The notes under the pieces: model-generated
Databases searched by the model: none
Seen by the model: only the letters and a program-made list of their open reading frames with translations
What the model was told of the DNA's origin: nothing
Position numbers and translations under genes: made by a program
Shown here: positions 1 to 5,195 of the stretch, in pieces
Layout of the letters: each line of letters opens with the position of its first letter
Numbering within the stretch: position 1 is the stretch's first letter
Source of the DNA: Gemmobacter sp.
GTDB taxonomy: Bacteria; Pseudomonadota; Alphaproteobacteria; Rhodobacterales; Rhodobacteraceae
Length of the DNA: 6,326 bases
Direction of reading: 5' to 3'
Assembly (NCBI GenBank): GCA_003509785.1
Contig: DOMY01000182.1
Span: 10,185-16,510 of the forward strand

Positions 1-503
1 GGGCCAGCGGCGCCACCGGGCCCTTCTACTGCCCGGGCGATCAGAAGATCTACCTCGATACCGCCTTCTTCACCACCATGTCGCGCCAGCTGGGGGCGGG
101 GGGCGATTTCGCCGCCGCCTATGTGGTGGCCCATGAGGTGGCGCATCATGTGCAGGACGAGCTGGGCATCCTGGGCGAGGCGAACCGGATCCGCCAGCAA
201 TCCAGCCAGGCGCAAAGCAATGCCATTTCGGTGCGGATCGAACTGCAGGCCGATTGCTTTTCCGGCATCTGGGCGCAACAGGCGCAGGCCATGCTGGGCA
301 CGCTGGAGGCGGGCGATCTGGAAGAGGCGGTGAATGCCGCCCATCAGATCGGCGATGACACGCTGCAGCGCAATGCGGGCCAGACACCGATGCCGCATAC
401 CTTTACCCATGGCACCTCGAAACAGCGGGGCGAATGGTTCATGCGGGGCTATCGCAGCGGCGATATGGGGCAATGCGATACCTTCGCCGCCCGCAACCTG
501 TAA
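1..503 (+). CDS. Neutral zinc metallopeptidase, YpfJ family (3' part; 5' end outside window)
   Basis: The reading frame is open from base 3 to the TAA at 501-503, giving 166 visible residues; the start lies upstream of the window. The zinc-protease signature HEVAHH is encoded at 132-149 (visible residues 44-49). It is preceded by the family-typical GPFYCPGDQKIYLD segment (residues 6-19) and followed by ELQADCFSG (from base 240), which supplies the likely third acidic ligand. The tail, with the TFTHGTSKQR and GDMGQCDTF segments, also fits the YpfJ / Zn_peptidase (PF04228) family. Members are usually close to 300 residues with an N-terminal membrane segment, so roughly the second half is present. 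The substrate is unknown for most members. It appears intact at its C-terminus. A hairpin at 537-553 may end its transcript. The family call is confident; the cellular role is not known. Confidence 0.92.
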   Translation, partial: ASGATGPFYCPGDQKIYLDTAFFTTMSRQLGAGGDFAAAYVVAHEVAHHVQDELGILGEANRIRQQSSQAQSNAISVRIELQADCFSGIWAQQAQAMLGTLEAGDLEEAVNAAHQIGDDTLQRNAGQTPMPHTFTHGTSKQRGEWFMRGYRSGDMGQCDTFAARNL

Positions 504-536
504 CGCGCCGCAGTTGAACGGCCTTTGGCGTGATCT

Positions 537-553
537 GGGGCTTGAACAGCCCC
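537..553 (+). terminator. Hairpin after the metallopeptidase gene, possible weak terminator
   Basis: GGGGCT (537-542) and AGCCCC (548-553) form a perfect 6-bp stem around the 5-base loop TGAAC, 34 bases after the stop codon. There is no T-run behind it, so it is not a canonical intrinsic terminator. It may stop or stabilise the upstream transcript. It overlaps the proposed -35 element of the tRNA promoter. Confidence 0.35.
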
Positions 554-571
554 CGTCTGCGCGGATATAGA
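542..571 (+). promoter_or_regulatory. Candidate sigma-70 promoter for tRNA-Leu
   Basis: TTGAAC (542-547) and TATAGA (566-571) are separated by 18 bases; each matches four of six consensus positions. Transcription would begin near 578, about 47 bases before the mature tRNA, a normal leader length for a tRNA precursor. This was read by eye and has no experimental support. Confidence 0.42.
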
Positions 572-624
572 AAGACGCACCCCGGTCCGCCGTGCAGGCG
601 GGCCACTACCATGGGGCGTGTTCG

Positions 625-708
625 GCGGGTGTGGCGGAATGGTAGACGCGACAGACTCAAACTCTGTTTCCGCAAGGAGTGTCGGTTCGAGTCCGACCAC
701 CCGCACCA
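625..708 (+). tRNA. tRNA-Leu (anticodon CAA)
   Basis: A complete class II tRNA cloverleaf folds here. The acceptor stem pairs 625-631 (GCGGGTG) with 698-704 (CACCCGC), perfect over 7 bp, followed by discriminator A705 and an encoded CCA (706-708). The D stem is GCG/CGC (634-636 with 647-649). The anticodon stem pairs ACAGA (651-655) with TCTGT (663-667). The loop 656-662 places CAA at 658-660, which reads UUG leucine codons. A long variable arm with a TCC-GCAA-GGA hairpin (669-678) supports leucine. The T arm is GTCGG/CCGAC around TTCGAGT (681-697). The gene has its own plausible promoter upstream. The methyltransferase gene begins 55 bases after CCA, so read-through co-transcription is possible. 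Confidence 0.97.
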
Positions 709-715
709 GATTTCT

Positions 716-736
716 TCGGCGCATCTTCCGCGCCGA
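716..736 (+). terminator. Hairpin just 3' of the tRNA
   Basis: TCGGCGC (716-722) pairs perfectly with GCGCCGA (730-736) around a 7-base loop, starting 7 bases after the encoded CCA. No T-run follows. It could be a 3' processing or termination structure for the tRNA precursor. It lies in the leader of the methyltransferase gene, and could equally act there. Confidence 0.35.
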
Positions 737-763
737 TCCCGCAGGGAACAGGCAGGCCACAGG

Positions 764-1657
764 ATGAACCGCCCGCCCGCCCTGCCAGACCCCACCGATG
801 TTCCGTTGCGCGGCCCCGTGTTACCCTTCAAGACCCAGCTGCTGAAATGGGTCGGCAGCAAACAGAAATTCGCGCATGACATCATCGCGCATTTCCCGGC
901 CAACATGCAGATGTATCACGAACCCTTTCTGGGGGCGGGCGGGGTTATGGCGGTTCTGGCGCCGGGGCGCGGCTTCGGATCGGATATCTTCGGCCCGCTG
1001 GTGCAGATCTGGCAGGCGCTGGCCGCCGATCCTGACCAGCTGAAAGCCTGGTATGCCGACCGCTGGCAGGCCTTTCACGCGGGCGACAGGGTGGCGGCCT
1101 ATGAAGCCGTCAAGGCCAGATATAATGCGGCGCCCAATGGCGCGGATCTGCTGTTCTTGTGCCGGGCCTGCTATGGCGGGGGTGTGCGTTTCCGGCGACG
1201 GGATGGCCATATGTCCCCCCCCTGCGGCAGCCATCCGCCCATCAAGCCCGCGGCCTTTGCCCGCCGCGTCGATCTATGGCACGCCCGGCTGCGCGGCGTG
1301 CAATTCGATCAGCTGGATTACCGCGAGGCGATGGCCCGGCCGCGGCCCGGCGATCTGGTCTATTGCGATCCGCCCTACAGCTTTTCCCAGACCATCCTTT
1401 ATGGCGCGCAGGCCTTCAGCCTGCCGGATCTGTTCAGTGCCATCGAAGATTGCCGCCGCCGCGGCGTTCATGTCGCGCTCAGCATCGACGGCACCAAGAA
1501 ATCCGGCGGTGTGGATTGCGAGATCTCGCCGCCTGATGGCCTGTTCACCCAGGAAATCATGGTGAATATCGGCCGTTCGATGCTGCGCCGCTTTCAGATG
1601 GGGGGCCAGACCATGGAGGGAGAGCAGGTCCGCGACCGGCTTTTGCTGACCTATTGA
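764..1657 (+). CDS. D12-class DNA adenine N6-methyltransferase (Dam-like), stand-alone
   Basis: This 297-residue protein is predicted to transfer a methyl group from S-adenosylmethionine to adenine N6 in DNA. The class is shown by KWVGSK at residues 28-33 (motif X), EPFLGAGG at 53-60 (AdoMet-binding motif I) and the catalytic DPPY at 202-205 within DLVYCDPPYS. The segment CYGGGVRFRRRDGHMSPPCG (136-155) corresponds to the glycine/arginine-rich stretch of Dam-type enzymes (PF02086). The ATG at 764 was chosen because the frame, although open further upstream, would otherwise run through the tRNA. The length fits the family. The Shine-Dalgarno sequence is weak. Where relatives usually carry an Asp-x-Asn after motif I, this one reads SDIFG (73-77), a possible variation. 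No restriction endonuclease gene is visible beside it, so it looks like an orphan enzyme, perhaps a phage or island remnant. The recognition sequence cannot be read from the protein; GATC is only the commonest for relatives. Confidence 0.9.
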   Translation: MNRPPALPDPTDVPLRGPVLPFKTQLLKWVGSKQKFAHDIIAHFPANMQMYHEPFLGAGGVMAVLAPGRGFGSDIFGPLVQIWQALAADPDQLKAWYADRWQAFHAGDRVAAYEAVKARYNAAPNGADLLFLCRACYGGGVRFRRRDGHMSPPCGSHPPIKPAAFARRVDLWHARLRGVQFDQLDYREAMARPRPGDLVYCDPPYSFSQTILYGAQAFSLPDLFSAIEDCRRRGVHVALSIDGTKKSGGVDCEISPPDGLFTQEIMVNIGRSMLRRFQMGGQTMEGEQVRDRLLLTY

Positions 1658-1704
1658 TCCTGCATCCCCACCCTCCGTCACGCTGATTCGTCAGACCGGC
1701 CGGA

Positions 1705-1720
1705 TTAACAGATGCTTAAC
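1705..1720 (+). promoter_or_regulatory. CtrA-type binding site (TTAA-N7-TTAAC)
   Basis: TTAACAGATGCTTAAC matches the full alphaproteobacterial CtrA box: TTAA at 1705-1708, seven bases, TTAAC at 1716-1720. Both halves end in C, giving plus-strand orientation. Single TTAAC half-sites follow at 1827-1831 and 1894-1898. A GANTC site (GATTC, 1685-1689), the target of CcrM-type methylation, sits 15 bases upstream. CtrA binding is established for such boxes in Caulobacter and related groups; its use here is inference. The nearest downstream gene start is about 660 bases away. Confidence 0.42.
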
Positions 1721-1758
1721 TTCGATCTATCCCTCCGAACCCGTGGGATTGGTGCCGC

Positions 1759-1777
1759 GCCGTAAACGGCCGTTTTT
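1759..1777 (+). terminator. Weak intrinsic terminator candidate
   Basis: GCCG (1759-1762) pairs with CGGC (1767-1770) around TAAA, followed by CG and five T residues (1773-1777). It lies about 100 bases after the methyltransferase stop. The stem is only 4 bp, so termination would be inefficient; the overlapping palindrome AAACGGCCGTTT could alternatively be a protein-binding site. Confidence 0.28.
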
Positions 1778-1832
1778 GCAATCAAGGCAGCAAAGCAAAA
1801 AGAATACGGCAGAAAGAAGATAGGGGTTAACA

Positions 1833-1854
1833 GAATGGGGCATGAATGGGGCAT
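1833..1854 (+). repeat. Perfect 11-bp tandem direct repeat
   Basis: The unit GAATGGGGCAT occurs twice without interruption (1833-1843 and 1844-1854). One repeat per helical turn puts both copies on the same DNA face, a layout seen in operators for dimeric or cooperative regulators. It sits inside the AT-richer intergenic region and just after a TTAAC half-site. No regulator is identified. Confidence 0.6.
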
Positions 1855-2076
1855 TGGCTTTACGGAAACAATCCGGCACCATGGATCCCCAGTTTAACTA
1901 TTCCGGGCCACTAATTTACATCCTTCCCTAAGGTCATCCTGCCAGATCGTTACGCTGACGGAAACAAACTGCCCCGCGCACCCGCCATATCTGGCCCGTC
2001 TGTGCCGTGATCTGGATGCCACCACCCCGCTTTGCCTCAATTTTTGCACTTTTCGGAACACCTGACTAAAGGTATG

Positions 2077-2082
2077 TAGAAT
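2077..2082 (+). promoter_or_regulatory. Possible -10 element for the large Hint gene
   Basis: TAGAAT matches five of six bases of the sigma-70 -10 hexamer and is immediately preceded by TG. No good -35 element stands at 16-18 bases upstream, so activation by a regulator would be needed. A start near 2089 would give a leader of almost 300 bases. Weak evidence. Confidence 0.22.
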
Positions 2083-2249
2083 GCATCTCTCTGGGTGAGA
2101 TGTTGGCCGTGGGGGCGGTCGTCAGGGGTAGGGTGCCGCAAGGCGCTTTGGTGTTTCGGAAGGGCTGCATCGTTTCGGGTTTTTGGTAAAGGGTTCGGCT
2201 ACCGCTTTCGGTGGTCCTGGTTCTTGTATCCCGACGATTGCAGGCCTGG

Positions 2250-2362
2250 CCGAAGACGTCCGGCTGGCGGATCGGTCGCTCGGCGCAGGGCCCGAATATT
2301 TCGGACCGCGTCTTGGACTGGGGGTTTTTGGGGCCCTCGCGTAGATCGTGGCCTGCGGGCCC
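2250..2362 (+). promoter_or_regulatory. Structured leader: long stem, T-run and GGGCCC hairpin before the Hint gene
   Basis: AAGACG (2253-2258) pairs with CGTCTT (2309-2314), continued inside by TCCG (2259-2262) with CGGA (2302-2305) and outside by CC/GG, making a roughly 12-bp stem with small bulges. A small inverted repeat, CCGAA-TAT-TTCGG (2292-2304), competes with the inner part. A T5 run follows at 2325-2329. Next, GGGCCC at 2331-2336 can pair with GGGCCC at 2357-2362, ending 8 bases before the ribosome binding site; a third GGGCCC lies at 2288-2293. The arrangement resembles an attenuator, but no known riboswitch class was recognised and folding was done by eye. Confidence 0.33.
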
Positions 2363-2383
2363 TGTTGGGATAGGATGTGACGA

Positions 2384-4672
2384 ATGCCGGTTTTTGCTCA
2401 TTATAATCTGAACGACCTTGGAACGACGGCGCATGACTCCGCTCTCGGCAACGGCGCTCAGGATGGATATTATCTGAATGGCGCGGCCTCGGATGGCGAA
2501 CGCGCCGTTCTTGATGGCCAGGATGACGTGGTCAAGATCCTGCGCGATGACGTGTTCCAGATGGATCGCGGCACGCTGGATATCAAATTCACCATCGGCC
2601 ATGCGTCGGAAGGCACCGAGACCATCATCTCGCGCGACAGCACCGGCACCACCGATGGCGGCTTCCGCATGGAACGGCTGGAAGACGGCACGCTGCGCAT
2701 CACCCACGAAAGCGGGGAAGGTGGCGATTACAGCTTTGAAACCGATGCAGGTTTCGCCAATGAAGGCGATCTGATCCGCGTGTCCTATTCCTGGGATGCG
2801 GAAAAGGGCGGCGGCATTGTCATCGACAATTTCACCCAGGAAACCGGCGATTACGGCAATACCCCGGCCGGGCTGACGATGGATCAATCCTCGTCCTACA
2901 TGAACCAGCAATGGATCATCGGCGCGGGCCAGACCAATTCCACGCCCGGCGCGGTGAACAACCTGAACCAGCATTTCAACGGCACGGTTGAATTTGCAAC
3001 CTTCTCGGATACCGTCGACAATCACGAATATAACGACGATCCGAACCCGCAGCCCGATACCGCCGTGACCGACGAAGATACCCCGGTCACCATTCCGGTG
3101 CTGGACAATGACCGCGATCCGAATGGTGATGACCTGACGGTGACGGGCGGGTCGTCGAACAACGGCACCGTAACCGTGAATGATGACGGGTCGATCACCT
3201 ATACCCCGAACCCGGATTTCAACGGCGAAGACACCATCACCTATACCGTCACCGATCCGGGCGGCAACACCGGCACCTCCACGGTCACTGTGACCGTGAA
3301 CCCGGTGAACGACAATCCGACCGCCAATGATGATGCGGCCACCACCGGCCTCGGCACCCCCGTCACCATTCCGGTTCTGGCGAATGACACCGATGTGGAT
3401 GGCGATCCGCTCACCATCGACGGCACGCCCACCTCGCCCAATGGCACTGTCACGGTCAATCCGGATGGCACCATCACCTTCACGCCCGACGCTGATTTCA
3501 GCGGCGATACCACGATTTCCTACACCGTGACCGATGGCAATGGCGGCACCGATACCGGCACTGTCAACGTGACGGTGGGCGATGGCACCGCGCCGCCGGT
3601 TGGCGATGGCTATGTGGATGGCGGCGCTGGCAATGATTACATCGACGTGGGCTATACCGGCGATCCGGATGGCGACCGTGTGGATGCCAATGATGCGATC
3701 CTGCCGGGTACCACGGGCAATGACGATTACATCCGCGCAGGCGCCGGCAATGATACGATTGATGCGGGCCTTGGCGAAGATACCGTCGAAGCCGGCGCTG
3801 GCAATGACCTGATCTATCACTCGGGCGGCACGGCCATTTACGAAGGCGGCGATGATCGCGATACCTTCGTGGTGGGCAACTCCGGCTTTGGCGGCAATGA
3901 CACCGTCAACGGCGGCGGCGGCGGCGATGATTATGATATTCTGGATCTGCGCGGCACCGGCCCGTTCCGCATCGTCGATCAGGTGCCGGATGCCGAAGGC
4001 AATGGTACCGATGGCACCGTGCAGTTCCTTGATGCCGACGGCAATGTGACCAGCTCGCTGACCTATACCAACATCGAAGAAATCGTGCCCTGCTTTACCC
4101 CCGGCGCTCTGATCGCCACCCCGCGGGGCGAGGTTCCGGTGGAATCGCTGAAGGCCGGTGACAAGGTCATCACCCGTGACAATGGCATCCAGACCATTCG
4201 CTGGGTCGGGGCCAAGAAGCTGTCCTGGCAGGATCTGTCGCTGAACCCGCATCTGAAACCGATCCTGATCCGCCGCGGCAGCCTGGGCAATGGCCTGCCG
4301 GAGCGTGACATGATGGTCTCGCCGAACCACCGCATGTTGGTCTCCAACGACCGCACGGCGCTGTATTTCGACGAACACGAGGTTCTGGTGGCGGCCAAGC
4401 ATCTGGTGGCGGGCAAGGGCGTGCACGAGGTGGACAGCATGGGCACCACCTATCTGCACTTCATGTTCGACCGTCACGAAGTGGTTCTGTCGAACGGCGC
4501 CTGGACCGAAAGCTTCCAGCCCGGCGACTATACCCTGAAAGGCATGGGCAATGCCCAGCGGAACGAGATCTTTGAACTGTTCCCCGATCTGAAAACCGCC
4601 GAAGGCCGCGACTCCTATACCGCCGCACGCCGCACTCTGAAGAAATTCGAAGCGCGCCTGCTGACGCACTGA
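2384..4672 (+). CDS. Large LamG-like / Ig-like / RTX / Hint_2 domain protein, probably secreted
   Basis: This 762-residue acidic protein starts at the ATG at 2384, with TAGGA (2371-2375) 8 bases before it. Residues 1 to about 215 resemble a LamG-like sandwich. Two tandem Ig/cadherin-like repeats follow (about 225-316 and 317-403), each with TPVTIPVL..ND and ITYTP..DF-type strands. RTX-type calcium-binding nonapeptides are at 413-421 (GGAGNDYID), 452-460 (AGAGNDTID) and 470-478 (AGAGNDLIY). A Hint domain of the Hint_2 type (PF13403) begins at Cys570 in VPCFTPG, with a block-B-like VSPNHRM (His649) and a later HEVVLSNGAWTESFQPGD. No intein-type C-terminal His-Asn is visible, so hedgehog-like N-terminal cleavage is more plausible than splicing. 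There is no signal peptide, which with RTX repeats suggests type I secretion; no transporter gene is in the window. The role is probably cell-surface or extracellular; ligand unknown. The domain reading is strong, the processing inferred. Confidence 0.9.
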   Translation: MPVFAHYNLNDLGTTAHDSALGNGAQDGYYLNGAASDGERAVLDGQDDVVKILRDDVFQMDRGTLDIKFTIGHASEGTETIISRDSTGTTDGGFRMERLEDGTLRITHESGEGGDYSFETDAGFANEGDLIRVSYSWDAEKGGGIVIDNFTQETGDYGNTPAGLTMDQSSSYMNQQWIIGAGQTNSTPGAVNNLNQHFNGTVEFATFSDTVDNHEYNDDPNPQPDTAVTDEDTPVTIPVLDNDRDPNGDDLTVTGGSSNNGTVTVNDDGSITYTPNPDFNGEDTITYTVTDPGGNTGTSTVTVTVNPVNDNPTANDDAATTGLGTPVTIPVLANDTDVDGDPLTIDGTPTSPNGTVTVNPDGTITFTPDADFSGDTTISYTVTDGNGGTDTGTVNVTVGDGTAPPVGDGYVDGGAGNDYIDVGYTGDPDGDRVDANDAILPGTTGNDDYIRAGAGNDTIDAGLGEDTVEAGAGNDLIYHSGGTAIYEGGDDRDTFVVGNSGFGGNDTVNGGGGGDDYDILDLRGTGPFRIVDQVPDAEGNGTDGTVQFLDADGNVTSSLTYTNIEEIVPCFTPGALIATPRGEVPVESLKAGDKVITRDNGIQTIRWVGAKKLSWQDLSLNPHLKPILIRRGSLGNGLPERDMMVSPNHRMLVSNDRTALYFDEHEVLVAAKHLVAGKGVHEVDSMGTTYLHFMFDRHEVVLSNGAWTESFQPGDYTLKGMGNAQRNEIFELFPDLKTAEGRDSYTAARRTLKKFEARLLTH
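3056..3592 (+). repeat. Two tandem Ig/cadherin-like coding repeats, 276-bp period
   Basis: Two copies are offset by 276 bases (92 codons): the first begins at Asp225 (base 3056), the second at Asp317 (base 3332). The anchor GTCACCATTCCGGT occurs at 3086 and again at 3362. The copies share TPVTIPVL, NGTVTV, DGSITYTP/DGTITFTP and YTVTD but differ elsewhere, so this is an old duplication rather than a fresh one. Confidence 0.8.
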
Positions 4673-4709
4673 GTTATGCAGCACCGGCCGCCGCAAGGGG
4701 GCCGTTGAC

Positions 4710-4742
4710 AAAGGGGCTCCTTCGGGGGCCCCTTTCGTTTTT
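4710..4742 (+). terminator. Strong rho-independent terminator of the large Hint gene
   Basis: AAAGGGGCTCC (4710-4720) pairs with GGGGCCCCTTT (4725-4735) over 11 bp with one G-T wobble, closed by the stable TTCG tetraloop (4721-4724). CG and five T residues follow (4738-4742). It lies 37 bases after the TGA stop. It should separate the large Hint transcript from the second Hint gene. Confidence 0.93.
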
Positions 4743-5090
4743 GGGTCTTCCGGCCATCGCCACAGAACTGCGCGGGTTTCGACGCAATTCTGTCTTGCCT
4801 GTTCATTCTTTAGCCATGTCTGCCGTGCATGACCTTCAGGTAAGGGGGCTTTATCCAGGGCGAAGCGGTCGGCACAGAACACAGCATGTCCGACCGGGGT
4901 GTGACGGGAAAGATAGGGGTCAAGGGGCATATGGGCTGCCCCCGGCGAAAACGGCAATGCTGTGCAGCCCGGGTATTTTCCGGCTGCAGGGCGGTTTGTC
5001 GTTGGCTGCCGGTATCTTTCTGGCCGGTCCCGTTCGGGGGTGGCCATGGTCCGTCGCGCCGGGCCGGGGATTTTGGGAAGGAGTTAAAGA
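4743..5090. other. Intergenic leader region of the second Hint gene
   Basis: These 348 bases hold no recognisable gene. A frame continuous with the second Hint gene is open back to 4886, but its translation is basic, cysteine- and glycine-rich and looks non-coding. I saw no clear sigma-70 promoter. Two overlapping hairpins occur: GGGGCA (4924-4929) with TGCCCC (4937-4942), and GGGCTGC (4933-4939) with GCAGCCC (4964-4970). They share bases 4937-4939 and so exclude each other. Confidence 0.5.
5078..5083 (+). promoter_or_regulatory. Strong Shine-Dalgarno sequence for the 34-codon ORF
   Basis: AAGGAG ends 7 bases before the ATG at 5091, ideal strength and spacing. No start codon of the Hint frame stands at a suitable distance behind it, so it points to the small ORF and not to an extended Hint protein. 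Confidence 0.65.
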
Positions 5091-5195
5091 ATGATGCTTT
5101 TACGAGTGATGACCGGGAAACGCGATCTGCCATATCCGCAGTGCGGGGCAGAACCCTTTGTATTTCCGAAATTTTCCAAACTGCGGAGGTTGTGA
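5091..5195 (+). CDS. Small 34-residue ORF, candidate leader peptide coupled to the second Hint gene
   Basis: The ORF starts at ATG 5091 (a second ATG follows at once), behind the best Shine-Dalgarno sequence in the window, and ends with TGA at 5193-5195. The peptide begins MMLLRVMTGKRD and ends KFSKLRRL; it is basic, carries a single cysteine (Cys18) and three Pro-Phe/Phe-Pro type pairs, and has no recognised family or clear membrane segment. Its TGA shares the A of the next ATG in a TGATG junction, the classic geometry of translational coupling. It may be a real small protein, a leader that sets ribosome loading on the Hint gene, or the original N-terminus of that gene separated by a frameshift. 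It was identified from sequence signals only, without homology support. Confidence 0.45.
   Translation: MMLLRVMTGKRDLPYPQCGAEPFVFPKFSKLRRL

Larger units (their letters stand above)
1658..2383. other. Long intergenic region and leader of the large Hint gene
   Basis: I found no convincing protein-coding gene in these 726 bases. The first part (to about 2080) is less GC-rich than its surroundings. It carries a CtrA-like box (1705-1720), a weak hairpin with T-run (1759-1777), an 11-bp tandem repeat (1833-1854), further TTAAC half-sites (1827-1831 and 1894-1898) and a possible -10 element (2077-2082). From about 2084 the plus strand becomes G- and T-rich and contains several inverted repeats, as expected of a structured mRNA leader rather than coding sequence. 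An open frame of 92 codons (2095-2373) has a tryptophan-, arginine- and phenylalanine-rich translation unlike a real protein. Confidence 0.6.

Noticed and set aside
530..763. N-terminal extension of the methyltransferase frame to 530
   Set aside because: It would run through the whole tRNA-Leu, and the extra residues match nothing in the family. The ATG at 764 gives the normal length.
2016..2036. Sequence rich in CCACCACCCCGC as a duplicated tRNA 3' end (attachment site)
   Set aside because: Only a short low-complexity run resembles the tRNA end. There is no contiguous match to the T arm.
2095..2373. 92-codon plus-strand frame ending 10 bases before the large Hint gene
   Set aside because: It starts with GTG without a clear Shine-Dalgarno sequence, and is Trp-, Arg-, Phe- and Gly-rich, as expected from G/T-skewed leader DNA. 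No family is recognised.
3056..3592. Repeats as a CRISPR array or recent expansion
   Set aside because: The repeats are coding, 276 bp long, diverged and only two in number, as expected for protein domain repeats.
4705..4710. Perfect TTGACA as a -35 promoter element
   Set aside because: It abuts the strong terminator hairpin, and the position 17 bases downstream (GCCCCT) is no -10 element.
2066..5047. Open frame of 993 codons on the minus strand across the large Hint gene and its flanks
   Set aside because: Its translation is an Ile/Ala/Gly/His/Val-rich shadow of the opposite strand, with no recognisable domain. The plus-strand frame has clear LamG, RTX and Hint signatures.
4886..5194. N-terminal extension of the second Hint gene to 4886
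   Set aside because: The extra residues look non-coding. Good Shine-Dalgarno sequences point instead to 5091 (other frame) and 5195.
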